A DNA stretch of 64,000 nucleotides from positions 29,537,960 through 29,601,959 of the forward strand of contig NC_092563.1 in the NCBI RefSeq assembly GCF_037975245.1, in the 5' to 3' direction. The notes under the pieces are model-generated. The model made no database searches and had not been told where the DNA came from. It saw only the letters and a list, made by a program, of their open reading frames with translations. Made by a program: the position numbers and the translations under genes. Numbering within the stretch: the stretch's first letter is position 1; each line of letters opens with the position of its first letter. This document shows, piece after piece, positions 59,800-64,000 of this stretch. Source of the DNA: Apostichopus japonicus (Eukaryota > Echinodermata > Holothuroidea > Aspidochirotida > Stichopodidae).

Positions 59800-60500
59800 A
59801 GACATATATTCCATTTAATGCTGACATTAATTCTGAGGCAATCAGGAGGCAGGTATATGTCTACATGAAATCGATTTAATGCTCTTATAAAATCGATTTT
59901 ATGCTGACATATATTCGATTTAATGCTGACATATATTCGACCAATGAGAGAGCAGGAATGTATGTCTGCATATATTCACTTCCGACAACGATTCCCGCCA
60001 CATCCGACAACAAATTACCCACATTCGACAACGATTCTTCAACAGCCAATCAGAAATGAATCACGGCGCTGGGTTTTTAAATACCGATCGTCCAGTTACT
60101 CAGCCTGGCCTAGGATACTAGTATATAGACTAGTATAGTGTTAGCACCGAGCATTGTTTGGCTATATCCATGGCAAGAAAGAGTCTAACGTTAAGCCTGA
60201 GGTTGTTGTAAGCTTGTTTGTCAAGTTACCCCTGATATGACCCGTGTAAACGCCCGAGATATACGGTATTCCTTCAGGATTTTTGGATATATATACTGAC
60301 ATTAAATCGAACATATGCTGACATTAATTCGAATATATGTTAGCATTAAATCGAATATATGCTAGCATAAAACCGATTTATAGGGGCATAAAATCAATTT
60401 TATGTAGACATAATTGCCTCCTGATTGGCTCGGAATAAATGTCTGCATTAAATCTAATTTATGTCAGCATTAAATCGAATATATGTCGGCATAAATTCCC
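59800..60500. repeat. Large inverted repeat built of ATATTCGATTTAATGCTGAC units
   Basis: The left arm (about 59800-59942) and right arm (about 60285-60500) are imperfect complements. Both include GGCAATCAGGAGGCA-type sequence (CAATCAGGAGGCA near 59840; TGCCTCCTGATTGG near 60411) and 22-bp units like GACATATATTCGATTTAATG. The spacer 59943-60284 is unrelated and unrecognised. It looks like a fold-back element whose arms are made of short palindromic-style units. Confidence 0.7.
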
Positions 60501-60590
60501 GAATTTTGTCTACTGTGGCGAATCATAGACGCAAACATTTTTAAGACGTTGCGGCCCGTATATACGAGTTAATATGCGTATATGCACCCG

Positions 60591-60988
60591 ATACTCATAG
60601 CTAGTACAGTAACTACTGTTCATGTTCCACAACCGTGCATCAGTAACTACTGCGCTGTGTTCGCAACACGGTAACATGTGTTACAGTTGGCACAGTAATT
60701 ACTGGAAAGCTGTTACACGTTGAACCACGAGTCCGACAGGTGACAATTTGCAGTAATTTAAAAAAAAAATCTTAATTTTTTTAAATTTTTAAATATTTTA
60801 AATGTAAATTTTAAACTTTAAAAATTAAATTTTAAATTTTTAAATTTTTAAAATTTGCAGTAAGAAAACACTTGCAGTACTTACTGTGCCACCTGGAACA
60901 CATGTTAACGTGTTACGAACACAGCGCAGTAGTTACTGATGCACGGTTGTGGAACATGAACAGTAGTTACTGTACTAGCTATGAGTAT
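60591..60988. mobile_element. Fold-back element with 73-bp perfect arms
   Basis: The first 73 bases of the left arm from 60591 (beginning ATACTCATAGCTAGTACAG) are an exact complement of the right arm ending at 60988. Weaker pairing continues for about 50 bases more. The centre is an AT-only stretch (60760-60855). The arms repeat the words CAGTAACTACTG and CAGTAGTTACTG. Confidence 0.85.
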
Positions 60989-61189
60989 TGGCTGGTATAT
61001 GTTCGTATTTGTGCAAGGATATTGACCTGTATTATGCGGTGCTTGTTCTATATGGCTTGCCATACACGAATCTCACCGAAGACAGTATACTTCGATAGTG
61101 TTCAATAGGAGGACCAAAATCAATGCTTTGCACTCAACAATGTCAACCACAATGTAGGTTCTAACATATCGCCTTACGATGGATATTAG

Positions 61190-61560
61190 CTTCCAAATGT
61201 ACAAGACTTGTTTGCTAAATTGGCGCAGGAAGGTTCACAACCTGCAGTGTATTATGTTATTGATTTGGTCGGTGCATTCAATCAATTGTACCTAGACCAA
61301 GAATCGGCGCAGTTGCTAATTTTGAATATGCATAAGGGTTTATTAGTCCCCAGCGTCTATGCTTTGGTGTGAAAACAGCCCTGGTGCTGTTTCAGTCCAA
61401 GATGGAAAAAAAAATACTGAATGGTATTCCTAATGTATTTTTTTATGTAGACGATATTCTATTAGCGACAATGTCGGAGATCATTAGTTTGGATGATAAT
61501 CGTATAGATCCATGGATAGTTGAGCAGGCGGATGCCCAGTATGGGTGCGTGTGTAATTGT
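61190..61560 (+). pseudogene. Ty3/gypsy reverse transcriptase fragment, frameshifted
   Basis: The frame from about 61203 shows the early RT motif region (IDLVGAFNQLYLDQ). It then shifts by one base near 61345-61350 into the frame that contains the catalytic YVDDIL motif at about 61444-61461. The shift and the adjoining repeats show that it is inactive. It is the pol part of the decayed element beginning at 58140. Confidence 0.82.
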
Positions 61561-61574
61561 GTGTGACGCCTTGC

Positions 61575-62030
61575 TTGTAAACAAGATATCTCAAGAAGCA
61601 AAGGAAGTTGGACCAATCTCATATTTAGGTGAGCGGGTGTACCACATTGATTAGCAGAACCGATAGTTTTGGTGGAAGTTAAAGGTCATTTGGGGTCAAG
61701 GGTCAAATTTTGAAGACGTTGTAAACACGATGACTCAAGAAGGGAAGCTTGTACCATGCAGTCTCATATATTTAGTATGCCGTTGTGACACGTTGAGTTC
61801 AAGATCCCTGTTGCTTTTGGTGGAGGTCAAATGGGGTCACTAGGAGTCAAACTGTGAAAACCTTGTAAACACGAAATCTCAAGAAGGGAAGCTTGGACAA
61901 ATTTCATTTTAGTATGTAATTGTAACACGTTACGTACAAAATGCCTATTGTTTTTTGTGGTGGTCAAAGGTCATTTGGAGTCACCAGAGATCAAATTTTG
62001 GAAACCTTGTGTAATAATCTACCGTGTCTC
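61575..62030. repeat. About 150-bp AGGTCA-containing subrepeats, block 2
   Basis: Three units with AACACGA...ATCTCAAGAAGGGAAGCTTG, CACGTTGAGTACAAG-like and GTGGAGGTCAAAGGTCATTTGG-like words. Same family as 58640-59100. It separates the gypsy RT from the RNase H remnant. Confidence 0.7.
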
Positions 62031-62420
62031 CAACCGACCAATCTATTAGATAACATGTGCGTTACGCCTCATAAGAGTAAGAGAGGTTGTTGGCGATTAG
62101 AAATTAGCTTATGAGCACATAGTATCAGCAGGGAGTTGTTATAACAACTCCCTGGTATCAGCGACCAGCGTGCCATTGAATTAACTGTGTCGCTACATGT
62201 GTCGCTATTGGCACTCCGTCCATACATGTGAATAATGGTTCATGTATTGCTTGTACATTCAACGGGAAGGTAAACTTGGGTTCGGTAAAACAAAAACGTG
62301 AAGGAAAAGAATGTTTCGTGTCAGACTACCAATACACTTAATTTGGCTAAACATCTTCAAAATTGTTTCTTAAGGGCGCATTTCCAACATGGCATCAGTA
62401 ATATTGGCAAAGTATACAAC

Positions 62421-62785
62421 AGGCGTTGAAGACTCGCTCAAAACCGCGTGCCGCCCTCCGAAAAAAAAGTTAACTTTCCGTTGCTTGCAAGTGAAGTTTT
62501 CTTCTTGTCGCTACAAAATGTAGACAGTAATGAAACGTGATACCTTGTTATCTTTAATCTAGACCTGAGATGTCCATTGCTGCTATGTACACTGTGTTGT
62601 GGGTATGATTGACCGTAGCTGTAAGTATTGACTGTACACTAGTGTCTAATCATCGATGGTATAGCAAGCTGTGTGTGTATTTTCTGGGATCGATGGTGGT
62701 GTTTAACACTTCTGTTACACCTCATTCGAAACTATGTCAGATTACCGGCATCAGACGTTTCTTTGTGCGCGAGTCTTCACTCCTT
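62421..62785 (+). mobile_element. TTAA-flanked MITE, copy C (about 365 bp)
   Basis: Starts AGGCGTTGAAGACTCGCTC and ends GCGAGTCTTCACTCCTT, followed by TTAA at 62786-62789. The left TTAA is not preserved. Internal blocks match copy B (AATGAAACGTGATACCTTG, TTGACTGTACACTAGTGTC). Confidence 0.75.
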
Positions 62786-62829
62786 TTAAGGAGTTTTGAT
62801 ACAACTTTGCTGTTATTGCTGCGAATTTA

Positions 62830-63430
62830 GGCGGTGTAATAGAGTAATAGACAAGATAAATAATTGGGAAAATGTACTAATCGCGCTAATAGATAGCGGT
62901 TCAAAGTAGCAGTGAGATAGGACTCGCGCACACCTAGCTACTGTATGGTATATGCCTAGTACTCAAGGAGCCCAAATGTAACAGAAGCCAAGCTATCTTC
63001 TTGGGTATTTTTGCAGATGTTTTATTTTCATTTGTTTCAGACACTACAGTAGGCCTAGCTGCTTATTTATGATTCTGCGACATGTTTTACTTTGTTCATC
63101 ACCTACTTTTGGTGGAAAAAGTTTAAATTTCATACTGCACAGAAACATGGTTTTCCATTGTGAAATTATGTAGCACCATGTATTTGCCTAAGTGCCTTAT
63201 CTTTGTTCATTGAAGTATTGATGTCGTACTGTAGATCAGCACTATGGAGGCTTGAAGAGCAGTCTTAGTGGAAAGTGAATTTTGCGTAGATTTTTAGTCA
63301 CGGACGCCAAATAGCGAGGAATGTTTAAACTATTTCAGTGTCGAGGCTTGGAAGCCTTAAAAAAATGATTTATCATGGTAGAAATCATGGATACTTTTCA
63401 TACATGGTATATGGATTTGCCATATTGAGT
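62830..63430. other. Unassigned sequence
   Basis: Between the MITE and the next repeat block I see no exon, RNA gene or repeat family that I can support. Confidence 0.4.
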
Positions 63431-63434
63431 ACGA

Positions 63435-63650
63435 GAATCCTGTTGCTTCAAATCTCATTTGACGTTAACAGAGATCAAACTCTGTGGACCCGTTTTCATG
63501 ATATATAACGATGGGAATAGTGGATACGTCTCATACTTGGTGTGTGGAAGCATCACATTGAGTACAAGACCCCTATTGTGTTTGGTGGAGTTGTGTATTG
63601 CCACGTACAGTAGATTGACCTGTGTTTACCATGCCATAGTGCAAATATGC
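63435..63650. repeat. 3' end of the AGGTCA-type repeat family
   Basis: CATTGAGTACAAGACCCCTATTG and CCACGTACAGTAGATTGACC match 38755-38815 closely, which defines the shared 3' end of this interspersed family. Confidence 0.6.
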
Positions 63651-63689
63651 ATCAAAAAATGTTTCGGGCCATTTATATTGGTATGTCAG

Positions 63690-63866
63690 CTATTTCTGGT
63701 AAATGAAGCAGAAGTCCAAACTTTAGTTTCAAAATTCCATCCGTTGTACGCTTTGCTGGAGCATAAATCCGAATGGAATTGAACCGATAATTGTCAGGAA
63801 GCATTTACGTATGCAAAGCGCGTACTTATAGATAACAAAGTTCTAGCTTAATACGATCCCTCTAAA
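63690..63866 (+). pseudogene. Ty3/gypsy RNase H fragment with stops
   Basis: The frame shows LYALLEHKSEW, then a stop, then a C..AF..AKRVL pattern, another stop, and YDPSKP, the usual beginning of gypsy RNase H. At least two in-frame stops make it non-functional. It is cut at about 63867 by another element. Confidence 0.72.
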
Positions 63867-63868
63867 CC

Positions 63869-64000
63869 TGGGGCGGGCAACCTACGGCCCGCGGGCCATA
63901 AGTGATTTTTTTGCGGCCCGTGAGATGTCTCAAGAAAGAGAATCAATATATTTTACATCATCACACAAAACGAGCTAGCTGCTTAGAATTTATCGGCAAT
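63869..64000 (+). mobile_element. hAT-like element terminus (Charlie type), runs off the window
   Basis: Begins CTGGGGCGGGCAACCTACGG and continues CCCGCGGGCCATAAG. This resembles the CAGGGGTGGGCAA...GGCCCGCGGGCC terminus of Charlie-type hAT transposons. Only the first about 130 bp are in the window, so no target duplication can be checked. Confidence 0.55.

Overview
This is animal nuclear DNA, AT-rich and crowded with repeats. It has short phase-consistent exons, GT-AG introns with one GC-AG and one probable U12-type intron, and no bacterial gene organisation. The two recognisable genes and the mix of MITEs, tRNA-derived SINEs and minisatellites suggest a marine invertebrate, probably an echinoderm such as a sea cucumber. 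The species assignment is inference.

Left end (1-5.6 kb): a NIPSNAP-family mitochondrial gene on the minus strand. Five coding exons are visible and the last one lies off the left edge. Between it and the next gene (5.6-8.6 kb) are a palindromic hairpin array and a 1.49-kb hAT element with a perfect 8-bp target duplication.

Centre-left (8.6-22.3 kb): a complete peroxisomal Lon protease gene (LONP2) on the plus strand, 17 coding exons and 845 codons. The Walker A/B motifs, the Ser/Lys catalytic dyad and a terminal SKL peroxisomal signal are all present. The 3' flank carries 63-bp and about 43-bp minisatellites.

Centre to right (27.2-57.2 kb): a head-to-tail, partly degenerate duplicate of LONP2. 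It retains the upstream region and counterparts of exons 1-5, and has lost the ATPase and protease exons. Exons 3-4 are amplified into six near-identical cassettes of about 1.717 kb. All duplicated exons from 2' to 5' stay open and in phase, and splicing them all together would give 762 codons from the ATG of exon 2'. Two minisatellites that are short in the parent gene (about 88 bp in intron 4; 63 bp in the 3' flank) are hugely expanded here. Many transposons sit inside this duplicate, and the intact parent or sister units show the empty sites for several of them.

Right end (57.2-64 kb): a decayed Ty3/gypsy retrotransposon interrupted by AGGTCA-rich repeats, two copies of a TTAA-flanked MITE, a CCCAGCAAACAC-ended MITE, two fold-back elements, and the start of a hAT-like terminus at the window edge.

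The most interesting object is the LONP2-derived array of Lon N-domain exon cassettes. A second theme is a set of four arrays built from short palindromic units.
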